From Enterococcus raffinosus (lineage in GTDB: Bacteria; Bacillota; Bacilli; Lactobacillales; Enterococcaceae), in the NCBI RefSeq assembly GCF_001886185.1, contig NZ_JXLA01000006.1, positions 62,001-126,000 of the forward strand: a DNA stretch of 64,000 bases, in the 5' to 3' direction. The translations under genes and the position numbers were made by a program. Shown here piece after piece: positions 9,311 to 18,518 of this stretch. The notes below the pieces were generated by a model. The model did no database searches. It had not been told where the DNA came from and saw nothing but the letters and a program-made list of their open reading frames with translations. How positions within the stretch are numbered: the stretch's first letter is position 1; each line of letters begins with the position of its first letter.

Positions 9311-9742
9311 ATGGAGAAAAAACGCTATTTTTGGCAACCGGAACTATCGATCAGTATCATCTATTGGTCGGTGACCTTTATCATTCTTTTTTATGGTTTA
9401 ATCTTGACATTAGAAAAGACACATCCCTACTTGCAGGGAAATATCGTTATTGGTATCGCCGTCTTGAGTGGTGTGGTTGGTCTCCATCGCTATTTAGTTT
9501 TAGAAGAGACGGGAATAAAGGTAAGGTACTCTAGACTTTGGAGACGAGAAACACTTCTTAAAGAACACATTGATTATTTAGCCCTTTGTAAAGATGGAAT
9601 CATCATTCAACGGAAGGGACTAAGTGGAGCAACGTTTCATTTTGCAATGAGAAAAAAAAGAAGAGACGCTTTTTTGAAAGATTTTGCTGTATTTTATCCT
9701 GAAATTGACATCAAAGAAAACGAAAAGATCAGTCATGACTGA
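9311..9742 (+). CDS. ebsA: EbsA-like membrane protein
   Basis: This is a 143-residue protein with two hydrophobic helices (residues about 14-34 and 43-60) followed by a soluble part rich in basic residues (FAMRKKRRDAFLKDF). It resembles the EbsA family, often called pore-forming protein EbsA, described with ebsB in the E. faecalis binding-substance locus. The ATG follows AGGAG. The stop codon lies inside a 30-base palindrome that also separates it from the convergent cold shock gene. The biochemical function is not established. Confidence 0.75.
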   Translation: MEKKRYFWQPELSISIIYWSVTFIILFYGLILTLEKTHPYLQGNIVIGIAVLSGVVGLHRYLVLEETGIKVRYSRLWRRETLLKEHIDYLALCKDGIIIQRKGLSGATFHFAMRKKRRDAFLKDFAVFYPEIDIKENEKISHD

Positions 9743-9750
9743 TCTTTTCG
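9721..9750. terminator. Bidirectional terminator, perfect 30-base palindrome
   Basis: The two 15-base halves, CGAAAAGATCAGTCA and its complement, form a perfect palindrome between ebsA and the cold shock gene. T-rich sequence follows on both strands. The ebsA stop codon (9740-9742) lies in its 3' arm. Confidence 0.75.
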
Positions 9751-9751
9751 T

Positions 9752-9952
9752 TTATTTCTTTTTTACATGAGCCGCTTGCATCCCGCGAGCGCCTTCTACA
9801 ATTACAAACGTTACTTCGTCACCAGGGTCCAAACTTTTGAATCCATCTTCCTCAATAGCGGTGAAATGCACAAAAACTTCTTGATTTTCTTCATAGGTAA
9901 TAAAGCCATACCCCTTTTTTTCATCAAACCATTTAACAATGCCATTATTCAT
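9752..9952 (-). CDS. Cold shock protein (CspA/CspB family)
   Basis: This is a 66-residue single cold shock domain that binds single-stranded nucleic acid. The RNP1 motif KGYGFITY and the RNP2 motif VFVHFTAI are both present, with the N-terminal G-I-V-K-W-F. The start is the ATG at 9950-9952, with AAAGGGG about ten bases upstream. A TATAAT box (minus strand, 9984-9989) gives a short leader. The longer open frame upstream lacks Csp similarity and is ignored. Confidence 0.95.
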   Translation of the reverse strand: MNNGIVKWFDEKKGYGFITYEENQEVFVHFTAIEEDGFKSLDPGDEVTFVIVEGARGMQAAHVKKK

Positions 9953-9983
9953 TACACAACACCCCTTTGCAATTGCTGGTTTT

Positions 9984-9989
9984 ATTATA
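9984..9989 (-). promoter_or_regulatory. -10 box for the cold shock gene
   Basis: TATAAT on the minus strand lies 31 bases upstream of the csp start codon. The -35 is not clear. Confidence 0.45.
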
Positions 9990-10061
9990 CGTGATGGAAA
10001 CAAAAATTGCGAATCAATAAGATTAACGAATCTAAGTGATGTTTTTCTCAGGATAATTCGT

Positions 10062-10067
10062 TATAAT
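10062..10067 (+). promoter_or_regulatory. -10 box for fhs
   Basis: TATAAT lies 59 bases before the fhs ATG. The -35 is weak. Confidence 0.45.
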
Positions 10068-10126
10068 AAGAAGGAACGAATAAAAAAGTGTATTTTTCTG
10101 AATAACGTTCGGGAAAGGGAGTTTTT

Positions 10127-11800
10127 ATGAAAACGGATATTGAAATATCTCAAGCGACGACTTTAGCGCCTATTACGGAGGTCGCAGAAAAAATCAACTT
10201 ATCATTTGATGATCTGGAATTACACGGCAAGTATAAAGCAAAAATTGAATTTGATGCTTTAGAACGGATGAAAAAAAATCCAGAAGGAAAATTGATTCTT
10301 GTAACGTCTATTAATCCAACTCCGGCAGGCGAAGGAAAATCAACTGTGACTATCGGTTTAGGGGATGCACTAAATAAAATCGGAAAGAAAACAGTGATTG
10401 CCCTACGTGAGCCTTCATTAGGGCCCGTTATGGGAATCAAGGGAGGCGCAACTGGCGGCGGATATGCGCAAGTGTTGCCGATGGAAGACATCAATCTCCA
10501 TTTTACAGGAGACATGCACGCGATCACGACAGCTAATAATGCATTATCAGCGTTGCTTGATAACCACATTCATCAAGGAAATGATTTGAACATCGATGCA
10601 CGTCGAGTGATCTGGAAACGTGTCGTTGATCTGAATGACCGTGAACTTCGTCATATTACTGTAGGTTTAGGTGGACCAATCAATGGGGTTCCTCGTGAAG
10701 ACGGTTTTGATATCACTGTAGCAAGTGAAATTATGGCTATTTTATGTCTTGCAACAGATATCGAAGATCTCAAACGTCGCCTATCCAATATCGTAGTTGC
10801 CTACACGTTTGATCGTGAGCCGGTGACAGTGGGTGACCTGAAGGTAGAGGGAGCTTTAGCGTTGGTGCTAAAAGACGCGATTAAACCAAACTTGGTTCAA
10901 ACAATCTATCAAACACCAGCTTTTGTACATGGCGGTCCGTTTGCCAATATTGCTCACGGCTGTAACAGTATTTTAGCTACAAGAGCTGCTTTACATTGTG
11001 GAGAATATGTGGTGACAGAAGCAGGCTTCGGCGCTGATCTTGGTGGTGAAAAGTTCTTAGATATCAAAGTGCCGAGCTTAGGAAAAGCACCAGATGCCGT
11101 AGTCATCGTTGCAACTATTCGTGCCTTGAAAATGCACGGAGGCGTTGCAAAAACGGATTTAAGTGCTGAAAATCTTGATGCCTTAAAAGACGGGTTTAGC
11201 AATCTTGCCAAGCACATTCGCAATATGCGTAAATACGGCTTACCAGTTGTTGTGGCAATCAATGAATTTGTTAGTGATACAGAAAAGGAAATCACACTGT
11301 TGAAAGAACTTTGTGAGCAGGAAGATGTTAAAGTTGAATTGGCTAGTGTTTGGGAAAAAGGACCGGATGGCGGGATTGATTTGGCCAAAACGTTAGTCGA
11401 TACAATTGCCAACGAAGAAAACGACTTTCATTCAATCTTCAGCAGAGAACACGATGACCTAACAGAAAAAGTTGAGACAATCGTCCGTGAAATTTATGGT
11501 GGAAATGAAGTTATCTATAGTAAAAAGGCACAACAACAATTAGCAACCTTTAAAAAATATGGGTGGGATCGTTTGCCTGTTTGCATGGCAAAAACTCAAT
11601 ATTCTTTATCAGACGATCCAAGCAAATTGGGTGCACCGATTGATTTCGATGTGACGATTCGTGAGTTCGTACCAAAAATTGGAGCCGGTTTTGTAGTCGC
11701 TTTAACCGGAGACGTCATGACCATGCCTGGATTGCCGAAAAAACCAGCGGCTCTAAATATGAATGTCGATGAAAAAGGCAATGCAATCGGCCTATTTTAA
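10127..11800 (+). CDS. fhs: Formate--tetrahydrofolate ligase
   Basis: This is a 557-residue enzyme, the normal length, that makes 10-formyl-THF from formate, THF and ATP. Visible signatures are [14 protein letters not shown] (the ATP-binding loop, residues about 65-78), [22 protein letters not shown], and the later [13 protein letters not shown]. It supplies one-carbon units for purine and formyl-Met synthesis. AAAGGGAG precedes the ATG and a strong terminator follows. It is probably a single-gene transcript. Confidence 0.98.
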   Translation: MKTDIEISQATTLAPITEVAEKINLSFDDLELHGKYKAKIEFDALERMKKNPEGKLILVTSINPTPAGEGKSTVTIGLGDALNKIGKKTVIALREPSLGPVMGIKGGATGGGYAQVLPMEDINLHFTGDMHAITTANNALSALLDNHIHQGNDLNIDARRVIWKRVVDLNDRELRHITVGLGGPINGVPREDGFDITVASEIMAILCLATDIEDLKRRLSNIVVAYTFDREPVTVGDLKVEGALALVLKDAIKPNLVQTIYQTPAFVHGGPFANIAHGCNSILATRAALHCGEYVVTEAGFGADLGGEKFLDIKVPSLGKAPDAVVIVATIRALKMHGGVAKTDLSAENLDALKDGFSNLAKHIRNMRKYGLPVVVAINEFVSDTEKEITLLKELCEQEDVKVELASVWEKGPDGGIDLAKTLVDTIANEENDFHSIFSREHDDLTEKVETIVREIYGGNEVIYSKKAQQQLATFKKYGWDRLPVCMAKTQYSLSDDPSKLGAPIDFDVTIREFVPKIGAGFVVALTGDVMTMPGLPKKPAALNMNVDEKGNAIGLF

Positions 11801-11806
11801 CAATAC

Positions 11807-11843
11807 AAAAGACTGAATCATACAACGATTCAGTCTTTTTTTT
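11807..11843. terminator. Bidirectional terminator between fhs and the LysR gene
   Basis: The stem AAAAGACTGAATC / GATTCAGTCTTTT with a seven-base loop and T-runs lies between two convergent genes. Confidence 0.85.
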
Positions 11844-12714
11844 CTTGGAAATCTTTTGTCTTTAAGAAATGAAGGAAGGTATTGGCTGCTTGATTAAGTC
11901 GAATGCCTTTTTTCTCCGCCAAATAGACCGGTCTCACAAGTGGAACTGTAAATCTTAAGACACTAATATCAAAATGAGCCATTAACTCATTGTAGGGAAG
12001 GATCGCAGCACCAAACCCAACCGACACGAGACCAGCCTGCGATTGATCTTCTTCAACGTGGCAAGCTGTAACAAGTGGGATTTTTTGTTGACGAAATAAG
12101 TTCTCAATATAAAAAGTCTTGTCTCTCGTTAAAACCATAGGGACATTCGCCAATTCAGCAAAATCGATACACTCTTTTTGTGCTAGTGGGTGGTCATTTG
12201 CGACAATCGCTACCAGCTCTTGGTCAAAAAGATGGGTAAATGTTATCTCTGGTTGATCCTTTAAATAGGAACAAAGAGCATAATCACAAATTTCGTCATG
12301 AAGAAAACGAATCAAACGTGGGGTATTTCCTTGCCAGAATCTAAATTGGAACTGCTGATTGGCCTCGATATTTCGGAATGTTTGTAAAATATTCGGAACA
12401 ATCTCTGGACCTATAGAAAAAATAAATCCTAAATCAATGGTTCCATGTAAGGGGTCAACAAAGTCTAGAATTTCATTCATGCCTTTGTCTAAGGTTTCTA
12501 GAGATCGCTTCACTCGCGGATAGTACATTCTCCCTGCTTTTGAAAGCCTGACATTTCTTCCTACAGGTTCGAACAAGGGAACGGCAAGCTCTTCTTCCAA
12601 GCGGTGAATAATTCGGCTTAAGGAGGGTTGAGCGATTCCAAATTCCTCCGATACTTGACCGTAATGCTCGACTTCTGCTAAGCGGCAGAATATTTCTAAG
12701 TGATAAGTATTCAT
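11830..12714 (-). CDS. LysR-family transcriptional regulator
   Basis: This is a 294-residue regulator. The N-terminal winged helix-turn-helix is clear (FCRLAEVEHYGQVSEEFGIAQPSLSRIIHRLEEEL, residues about 9-43). A substrate-binding-like effector domain follows from about residue 90 (GTIDLGFIF and later segments). The gene is divergently arranged with a Gfo/Idh/MocA oxidoreductase gene, the usual layout for a LysR regulator and its target. The inducer is unknown. The ATG is preceded by GGAGGCAGTGC. Confidence 0.92.
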   Translation of the reverse strand: MNTYHLEIFCRLAEVEHYGQVSEEFGIAQPSLSRIIHRLEEELAVPLFEPVGRNVRLSKAGRMYYPRVKRSLETLDKGMNEILDFVDPLHGTIDLGFIFSIGPEIVPNILQTFRNIEANQQFQFRFWQGNTPRLIRFLHDEICDYALCSYLKDQPEITFTHLFDQELVAIVANDHPLAQKECIDFAELANVPMVLTRDKTFYIENLFRQQKIPLVTACHVEEDQSQAGLVSVGFGAAILPYNELMAHFDISVLRFTVPLVRPVYLAEKKGIRLNQAANTFLHFLKTKDFQEKKD

Positions 12715-12787
12715 GCACTGCCTCCAACTGTTTCTATATTTACTATAATCATACCACTTTTGTTATGAATATTTAGAATGAAAGCGA

Positions 12788-12816
12788 TTGTTTCTGATTG
12801 TTTTTCTTCCTATAGT
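12788..12816 (+). promoter_or_regulatory. Promoter of the Gfo/Idh/MocA gene
   Basis: TTGTTT (12788-12793), a 17-base spacer and TATAGT (12811-12816), between the divergent LysR and oxidoreductase genes. The A/T-rich stretch at 12733-12778 is a plausible site for LysR binding; no exact operator can be named. Confidence 0.6.
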
Positions 12817-12846
12817 AATAGTAACAAAAGTCGAAAGGGGTATAAA

Positions 12847-14022
12847 ATGAAAAAAGTATGTATCGCCATTATCGGAGCAGGATTCGCTGGAAACTTTCAT
12901 ACCAATTCTTATTCAAAGGTTAGCGGGGTAGAGTTAAAAATTAAATATGTTTATGATAATGACCGTGCAAAAGCGCAGGAGCTTTGCGATAAATGGCCTA
13001 TCATTGAACAAGTAGCAGACACGTATGAGGAAATACTTGCTGATCCAGAAGTGGAAGCAATTGATATCATCACACCGCCAGTTACACACGTACCACTTGC
13101 GTATCAGGCTGTAGCAGCGAACAAACATGTCATTTGCGAAAAACCATTAACAGGCTATTTTGGTGAAGAAGGCGATGAACAACCGATTGGACTAAAAGTA
13201 CCTAAAGAAAAAATGTATCAAAGAGTACTTAGTGAGATCGAGGAATTTAAAACAAAATTTGAGGCATCCGATCGTTTATTCATGTATGCTGAAAACTATG
13301 TATATTCACCAAATATCTTACATTCTGCTAAGATCCTTGAGGAGAAAAAAAGCAGAATTATGTATATGAAGGGGGAAGAAAGCATCCGATCATCCACATC
13401 CCCTGCCTCTGCATACTGGAAGTTAGCCGGCGGTGGTTCATTGATCCGATTAGGCAGCCATCCAATTGGCGGCATGCTGTTTCTTAAGCAGGTGGAAGCG
13501 AAAGCTCATGAAGAAGAAATTAAAATCCAAAGCGTAACTGCAGAAACTGGACGCTTAGCGCCAAATCTGAATCCCCATGATAAACGTTACTTTCCGGCAA
13601 ATTCTGTCGATACTGAAGATTTCGCGAGTGTGGTCATTACCTTTAGTGATGGAACAAAAGCGATCTCTATCTCAAACGATAATACCTTGGGCGGCGTGAA
13701 AAACTACGTAGAAGTTTACACAAACGATAGTGCTTTAATCAACAACATTACACCTGCGGACAATCTATCCACTTACTTCTTAGATGAAGATGGCTTAGAG
13801 GATGTTTATATTTCAGAAATGTTGACTGAAAAAACGGGCTGGAATAAAGTCTTTGTTGCTGAAGAGGTATTACGAGGATACTTAAATCAGTTCCAAGATT
13901 TTGTTGAAGCGATCGCCTATAATCGTCAGCCTTTATCTGATTTAGACTTGGCTTACGATACAATCAAAGTGATCTATGCGGCTTATCAATCTGCCGAAGA
14001 AGGAAGAAGAATCGATTTTTAG
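12847..14022 (+). CDS. Gfo/Idh/MocA family NAD(P)-dependent oxidoreductase
   Basis: This is a 391-residue dehydrogenase. The Rossmann motif GAGFAGNFH is near residue 10, and the signature EKPLTG (the catalytic Lys of the E-K-P motif) is near residue 99. The C-terminal α/β domain carries GGGSLIRLGSHPIGGM. The ATG at 12847 has GAAAGGGG upstream; the longer open frame from 12778 has no similarity and overlaps the promoter. The substrate is probably a sugar or polyol but is not predictable. It is likely controlled by the divergent LysR regulator. Confidence 0.9.
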   Translation: MKKVCIAIIGAGFAGNFHTNSYSKVSGVELKIKYVYDNDRAKAQELCDKWPIIEQVADTYEEILADPEVEAIDIITPPVTHVPLAYQAVAANKHVICEKPLTGYFGEEGDEQPIGLKVPKEKMYQRVLSEIEEFKTKFEASDRLFMYAENYVYSPNILHSAKILEEKKSRIMYMKGEESIRSSTSPASAYWKLAGGGSLIRLGSHPIGGMLFLKQVEAKAHEEEIKIQSVTAETGRLAPNLNPHDKRYFPANSVDTEDFASVVITFSDGTKAISISNDNTLGGVKNYVEVYTNDSALINNITPADNLSTYFLDEDGLEDVYISEMLTEKTGWNKVFVAEEVLRGYLNQFQDFVEAIAYNRQPLSDLDLAYDTIKVIYAAYQSAEEGRRIDF

Positions 14023-14032
14023 AAAAATAATC

Positions 14033-14083
14033 AACACGCTATGGGGCATTGATAGACAAATCAATGCCCCATAGCGTGTTTTT
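14033..14083 (+). terminator. Very strong intrinsic terminator
   Basis: Two perfectly complementary 21-base arms (14033-14053 and 14060-14080) with a six-base loop follow the oxidoreductase stop. Only TTT follows the stem, but the stem is unusually long. On the minus strand it does not face another gene. Confidence 0.85.
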
Positions 14084-14146
14084 GCATAAAATAAGCAAAA
14101 AGTGCATAATATTTCGTATATACGGATGTTTATTTATAAAAAACCA

Positions 14147-14175
14147 TTGACTTGTATAAGTACTACACGTATAAT
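14147..14175 (+). promoter_or_regulatory. arg operon promoter with possible ArgR site
   Basis: TTGACT (14147-14152), 17 bases and TATAAT (14170-14175) form a near-consensus promoter. The surrounding sequence is rich in ARG-box-like A/T palindromes. One perfect ten-base example, CGTATATACG, lies at 14115-14124, just upstream of the -35. ArgR repression is inferred, not shown. Confidence 0.75.
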
Positions 14176-14231
14176 CATCAGAAATAGTAGTTTTCTATTC
14201 GTATTATTATACATTTTTAAGGAGGGTTCGC

Positions 14232-15263
14232 ATGAAAGTTTCGATAATCGGAGTGACTGGATATAGTGGAATAGAACTAGTTCGTCTTTTGTTGCAGCAT
14301 CCTAAAGTAACAATTGTCTCAATTCATAGTCATTCTCAGAATGGTCAGCAAATAAACGACTATCTGCCTCACCTAAAGCAATTATTAGACCTTCCTTTGG
14401 AACCGATCGATCCAGCAGATATTATGAAGCGAGCAGAACTGGTCTTTTTTGCCACTCCCTCAGGTATTTCAAAGGAAATTGCAACCGCATTTGTTGATGC
14501 GGATTTCCCCGTGATTGATTTATCGGGTGATTTTCGCTTAAAAGGCGAAGGTCAATATGAGAAATGGTATAAAAATACAGGTGCTCCCGTTGATATTCTA
14601 AAGAATTCTCATTACGGATTAGCTGATTTTTATTCAAAACCGAGCTCTACTTTGATTGCAAATCCTGGTTGTTATGCTACTGGTGCCTTATTATCATTAG
14701 CACCGCTAGTAGAGCAAAAGATGATTGAGACAGACTCGATCATTGTCGATGCAAAGTCTGGACTGTCTGGAGCAGGAAAGAATCTATCTGAGTCTACACA
14801 TTTCGTGAATGCCAATGAGAATATGACTTTGTATAAGATGAATAGTCATCAACATATACCAGAAATTATGCAGCAATTACAAAGGTGGGATGAGAACATT
14901 CCCGCCATCCAATTTTCGACCTCATTGATTCCTGTGACCCGAGGGATATTTATCACCAGTTATGCTAGGAGCAAGAAAAAGTTGACGCAAACGGAGTTAT
15001 GGGAAAATTATCAAACTTTTTATCAAGATATGCCATTTATTCGTGTACAGAATAAAAATGTTTATCCTAATTTGCGTCAAGTTATCGGATCAAACTTCTG
15101 TGACATCGGCGTCGCCTATAACGAGGTGACCAGCATCATCACAGTAGTAACGGTATTAGACAATTTAGTAAAGGGAGCTGCTGGACAGGCGGTTCATAAT
15201 TTGAATCATTTAGCAGGCTGGCCGGAGACAACCGGTTTGAACCTTGTACCTATTTATCCATAA
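14232..15263 (+). CDS. argC: N-acetyl-gamma-glutamyl-phosphate reductase
   Basis: This is a 343-residue NADP-dependent reductase, the third step of arginine synthesis. The N-terminal Rossmann motif is GVTGYSGIELVRLL, and the active-site cysteine is in A-N-P-G-C-Y-A-T (near residue 147). The C-terminal V-T-R-G-I segment is as in the family. The ATG follows TAAGGAGGG. It is the first gene of argCJBD and has its own promoter. Confidence 0.97.
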   Translation: MKVSIIGVTGYSGIELVRLLLQHPKVTIVSIHSHSQNGQQINDYLPHLKQLLDLPLEPIDPADIMKRAELVFFATPSGISKEIATAFVDADFPVIDLSGDFRLKGEGQYEKWYKNTGAPVDILKNSHYGLADFYSKPSSTLIANPGCYATGALLSLAPLVEQKMIETDSIIVDAKSGLSGAGKNLSESTHFVNANENMTLYKMNSHQHIPEIMQQLQRWDENIPAIQFSTSLIPVTRGIFITSYARSKKKLTQTELWENYQTFYQDMPFIRVQNKNVYPNLRQVIGSNFCDIGVAYNEVTSIITVVTVLDNLVKGAAGQAVHNLNHLAGWPETTGLNLVPIYP

Positions 15264-15285
15264 AAAAAGTCGGAGTGTGAAGAGT

Positions 15286-16479
15286 ATGCAAATCATTGAT
15301 GGAACAATCGCCAGCCCGAAAGGATTTAAGGCAACTGGCTTACATGCAGGACTAAAAAAAGAAAAAAAAGATTTAGGTGTTATTTTCTCTGAAGTACCAG
15401 CTAACGCAGCCGCTGTTTATACCACCAATCAAGTAAAAGCTGCACCAATTTTTGTTACAAAAGAAGCAATGACGAATCAAAAGATTCAAGCAGTCGTTGT
15501 TAATTCGGGGATTGCTAATGCATGTACGGGAACACTCGGCTTAGAAAATGCGAAAGAAATGCAAGCTCTCACGGGTTTACATTTAGGTGTTTCACAAGAA
15601 AATGTTGCTGTAGCTTCTACCGGCGTTATTGGTAAACAGCTGCCGATGGAAACAGTCGAATCTGGGATTAATCAGATTGATTTGCAGAATCAAGCACCAT
15701 ATGCGTTTCATGAAGCCATTTTAACCACGGATACAGCAACTAAGGAAATTGTGGTAACAGATGAAATTAACGGACAAACAGTAACGATGGCCGGAGTAGC
15801 AAAGGGATCAGGCATGATCCATCCGAATATGGCGACGATGTTAGCCTTCATTACAACGGACGCCCAAATTTCAGAAATTCTGCTACAGGAAATGTTAGCT
15901 GACAAAACAGAAACCACGTTTAATCAAATTACAGTAGACGGTGACACTTCTACCAATGACATGGTTCTTCTTTTAGCCAATGGGCTAGCAGAAAATTCGA
16001 TGATCGAAAAGAATACCGAAGCCTATAAAAAATTTCTTGAGATGTTTCAATTGGTCAGCGAAACATTAGCCAAGATGATTGCAAAAGATGGTGAGGGAGC
16101 GACCAAATTGATCGAAGTCCAAGTCGTTGGCGCGCTTAATGAAACAGAGGCACGACTAGTTGCAAAAAAAGTCGTCGGCTCAAGTTTAGTAAAGACCGCG
16201 ATGTTCGGCGAAGATCCTAATTGGGGACGAATCATTTGCGCTGTAGGATATGCGGGGTCCCATACAGATCCAGAAAAAATCGATATGTGGATCGGAGATC
16301 AGCAATTATTGAAGCACAGTCAGCCCCAAGAATTTGATGAAATCACGATGAAACAAACACTTGAGAAAGAAAAAATATGTATCACTGTTGATTTGAATAT
16401 CGGCGAACAAAGCGGAAAAGCTTGGGGATGCGATTTGACATATAAATATGTCGAAGTGAACGCATTGTATCACACGTAA
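15286..16479 (+). CDS. argJ: Bifunctional ornithine acetyltransferase / N-acetylglutamate synthase
   Basis: This is a 397-residue ArgJ. It recycles the acetyl group from acetylornithine to glutamate, and in some species also starts the pathway from acetyl-CoA. The self-cleavage site is clear: PNMATMLAF, where Thr of A-T-M-L becomes the nucleophile of the beta chain (residue about 185). The start is the ATG at 15286, 22 bases after argC, with GGAGTG upstream. No argA or argE is seen, consistent with a cyclic pathway. Confidence 0.96.
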   Translation: MQIIDGTIASPKGFKATGLHAGLKKEKKDLGVIFSEVPANAAAVYTTNQVKAAPIFVTKEAMTNQKIQAVVVNSGIANACTGTLGLENAKEMQALTGLHLGVSQENVAVASTGVIGKQLPMETVESGINQIDLQNQAPYAFHEAILTTDTATKEIVVTDEINGQTVTMAGVAKGSGMIHPNMATMLAFITTDAQISEILLQEMLADKTETTFNQITVDGDTSTNDMVLLLANGLAENSMIEKNTEAYKKFLEMFQLVSETLAKMIAKDGEGATKLIEVQVVGALNETEARLVAKKVVGSSLVKTAMFGEDPNWGRIICAVGYAGSHTDPEKIDMWIGDQQLLKHSQPQEFDEITMKQTLEKEKICITVDLNIGEQSGKAWGCDLTYKYVEVNALYHT

Positions 16480-16511
16480 GAAAAGCAAGACAAATGAAGG
16501 AGCGAAAAACT

Positions 16512-17261
16512 ATGGGAAAAATCGTGGTTAAAATAGGCGGTGTTGCCAGTGATAATCTAACAAAAAATTTCTTCGAACAAATTGAAGCTTGGCAGTCTGA
16601 GGGACATGAGGTGATTATGGTTCATGGCGGTGGTTATTATATCACTGAAATGATGGACCGTTTGAATATTCCAGTCACAATCAAAGACGGTCTGCGTGTG
16701 ACGACAGAGCAGGCGTTAAAGATTACTCAAATGGTGTTGATTGGACAGGTGCAGCCGACCATTACGACCTTATTTCAGCAACAAGGATTTGCGACAATTG
16801 GGCTTAACGCTTCTAGCGATAATATGATTCAAGGAACGTTTATTGATCAAGAGAAGTTAGGATACGTTGGGAAGATTACAGAAGTGAATCCCACGGCCAT
16901 CGAAAGTGTGCTGCACAAAAATTATATTCCTATCATTGCCCCGCTAGGAATGACTTCTTGTGGACAATGGCTAAATGTCAATGCTGATGATACTGCTTGT
17001 AAGATCGCTGAAGCAGTAGAAGCTGAAGCGTTGTATTTATTGACGGATGTTCCAGGAGTGAAACAGGACGGAGAGTGGCTTGAAAACATTTCTTGCTCCG
17101 AGGTCGAGCACCTGAAAAGCGAAAAAGTCATCACTGGAGGAATGATTCCTAAATTAGATAGTGCCATCTCAGCTTTAGAGAACGGTGTAGCAGAGGTTCA
17201 TATCACCAACTGTATTGAAAAGGCAGGAACAATCATCACAAAGGAGGAGGTTTTTGCATGA
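16512..17261 (+). CDS. argB: Acetylglutamate kinase
   Basis: This is a 249-residue amino-acid kinase that phosphorylates N-acetylglutamate. The N-terminal KIGG phosphate-binding lysine motif, MVHGGG (substrate/nucleotide loop) and the later L-T-D-V-P-G-V segment are typical. The start is the ATG at 16512, with AAGGAG nine bases upstream; the in-frame ATG at 16494 lies before that site. The gene ends in an ATGA overlap with argD. It lacks the N-terminal helix that usually marks arginine-inhibited hexameric forms, so feedback type is uncertain. Confidence 0.96.
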   Translation: MGKIVVKIGGVASDNLTKNFFEQIEAWQSEGHEVIMVHGGGYYITEMMDRLNIPVTIKDGLRVTTEQALKITQMVLIGQVQPTITTLFQQQGFATIGLNASSDNMIQGTFIDQEKLGYVGKITEVNPTAIESVLHKNYIPIIAPLGMTSCGQWLNVNADDTACKIAEAVEAEALYLLTDVPGVKQDGEWLENISCSEVEHLKSEKVITGGMIPKLDSAISALENGVAEVHITNCIEKAGTIITKEEVFA

Positions 17262-18409
17262 GCCACTTGTTTCCCAACTATGCCCGTGATGAGATTGACT
17301 TAGTCGACGGCTCTGGCAGTTATGTTTTCGATCAGAATGGCGAGAAATATTTAGATTTTATGAGCGGAATAGCTGTCAGTAATCTAGGACATAAGAATCC
17401 TAAAGTGATGGCCGCCATTACTCAACAAGCAGAAAAAATATGGCACAGTTCTAATTTATATACCAGCAACTTACAAGAAAAAGTGGCAGAAAAACTGACA
17501 ATGGGCAAAGACTATCTCGCTTTTTTTTGCAATAGCGGAACTGAAGCAAACGAAGCGGCAATCAAATTAGCCAGAAAAGCCACAGGTCGCTCGAAAATCT
17601 TGAGCTTTGAGCAATCTTTTCATGGACGCACATATGGCGCTTTGAGTGCTACCGGACAGCCGGCATTGCAGGCGGGCTTTTTCCCTATCGTTGAGGGGTT
17701 TGAGTATCTTCCCTATAATCAGCTCGAACCGTTGAAGCAGCAACTAAATGAACAGGTTGCGGCGGTAATGCTAGAAGTGATTCAAGGCGAAGGCGGCATT
17801 ATCCCTGCCGAAAAGGAATGGCTGCAAGCAGTAGCGCAATTGTGCAAGGAAAATGGCAGTCTATTGATTATTGATGAGATTCAAACCGGAATGGGGAGAA
17901 CAGGAACCTTTTTTGCCTTTGAAGATTATCAAATCGAACCAGATATCATCACGATTGCGAAAGCATTGGCTAATGGGATTCCCGTCGGTGCGATGCTTGG
18001 AAAAGCAGCACTTGCCGACGCCTTTGGACCAGGAACACACGGAACGACCTTTGGAGGCAATAATCTGGCCATGAATGTTGCTGATTGCGTTGTGAGTGAG
18101 ATTAATCAACCAGAATTTCTTGCTTCAGTAGCAGAAAAGGGTAGCTATCTAATGAGAGAACTTTCAAAGCTATTAGATACGTCAGAAAAAGTTCTAGATG
18201 TACGTGGAAAAGGCTTGATGGTCGGAATCAAGTTAGATTCACCAGAAACCTTGAAGCAAACGGTACAAGAATTAAAAAAGCAAAACTTATTAGCAATCAA
18301 AGCAGGAAAAAATGTGTTGCGGTTGTTACCGCCGTTAACTATCAGTCAACAAGAGCTGAAGGATGGTATCGAGATTATTCAGTCTGTACTAAATAAAAAT
18401 AACGGATAG
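17258..18409 (+). CDS. argD: Acetylornithine aminotransferase
   Basis: This is a 383-residue class III PLP aminotransferase that makes N-acetylornithine. It contains FCNSGTEANEAAIKLAR, LIIDEIQTGMGRTG and the PLP lysine in T-I-A-K-A-L-A-N-G (near residue 237). It starts within the argB stop codon (ATGA) behind AAGGAGGAGG, indicating translational coupling. It is the last gene of the arg operon; argF, argG and argH are not in the window. Confidence 0.96.
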   Translation: MSHLFPNYARDEIDLVDGSGSYVFDQNGEKYLDFMSGIAVSNLGHKNPKVMAAITQQAEKIWHSSNLYTSNLQEKVAEKLTMGKDYLAFFCNSGTEANEAAIKLARKATGRSKILSFEQSFHGRTYGALSATGQPALQAGFFPIVEGFEYLPYNQLEPLKQQLNEQVAAVMLEVIQGEGGIIPAEKEWLQAVAQLCKENGSLLIIDEIQTGMGRTGTFFAFEDYQIEPDIITIAKALANGIPVGAMLGKAALADAFGPGTHGTTFGGNNLAMNVADCVVSEINQPEFLASVAEKGSYLMRELSKLLDTSEKVLDVRGKGLMVGIKLDSPETLKQTVQELKKQNLLAIKAGKNVLRLLPPLTISQQELKDGIEIIQSVLNKNNG

Positions 18410-18482
18410 CACCAATTAATATCGACTGTTCACTCATTTTCGTTCATATAAAATCGTTGATAGCCATCAAATTAGAAAGAAA

Positions 18483-18518
18483 AGTCTTAGGAATTTTGTT
18501 ATTCCTGAGGCTTTTTTG
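18483..18518 (+). terminator. arg operon terminator
   Basis: The hairpin with arms AAGTCTTAGGAAT / ATTCCTGAGGCTT (two G·U pairs) is followed by T5. It lies in the 358-base stretch between argD and the next gene. The rest of that stretch (18519-18750) is A/T-rich, and I see nothing else definite in it. Confidence 0.8.

Noticed and set aside
10150-11412. Long minus-strand ORFs inside fhs
   Set aside because: Shadow frames of a clear fhs gene, without RBS or family similarity.
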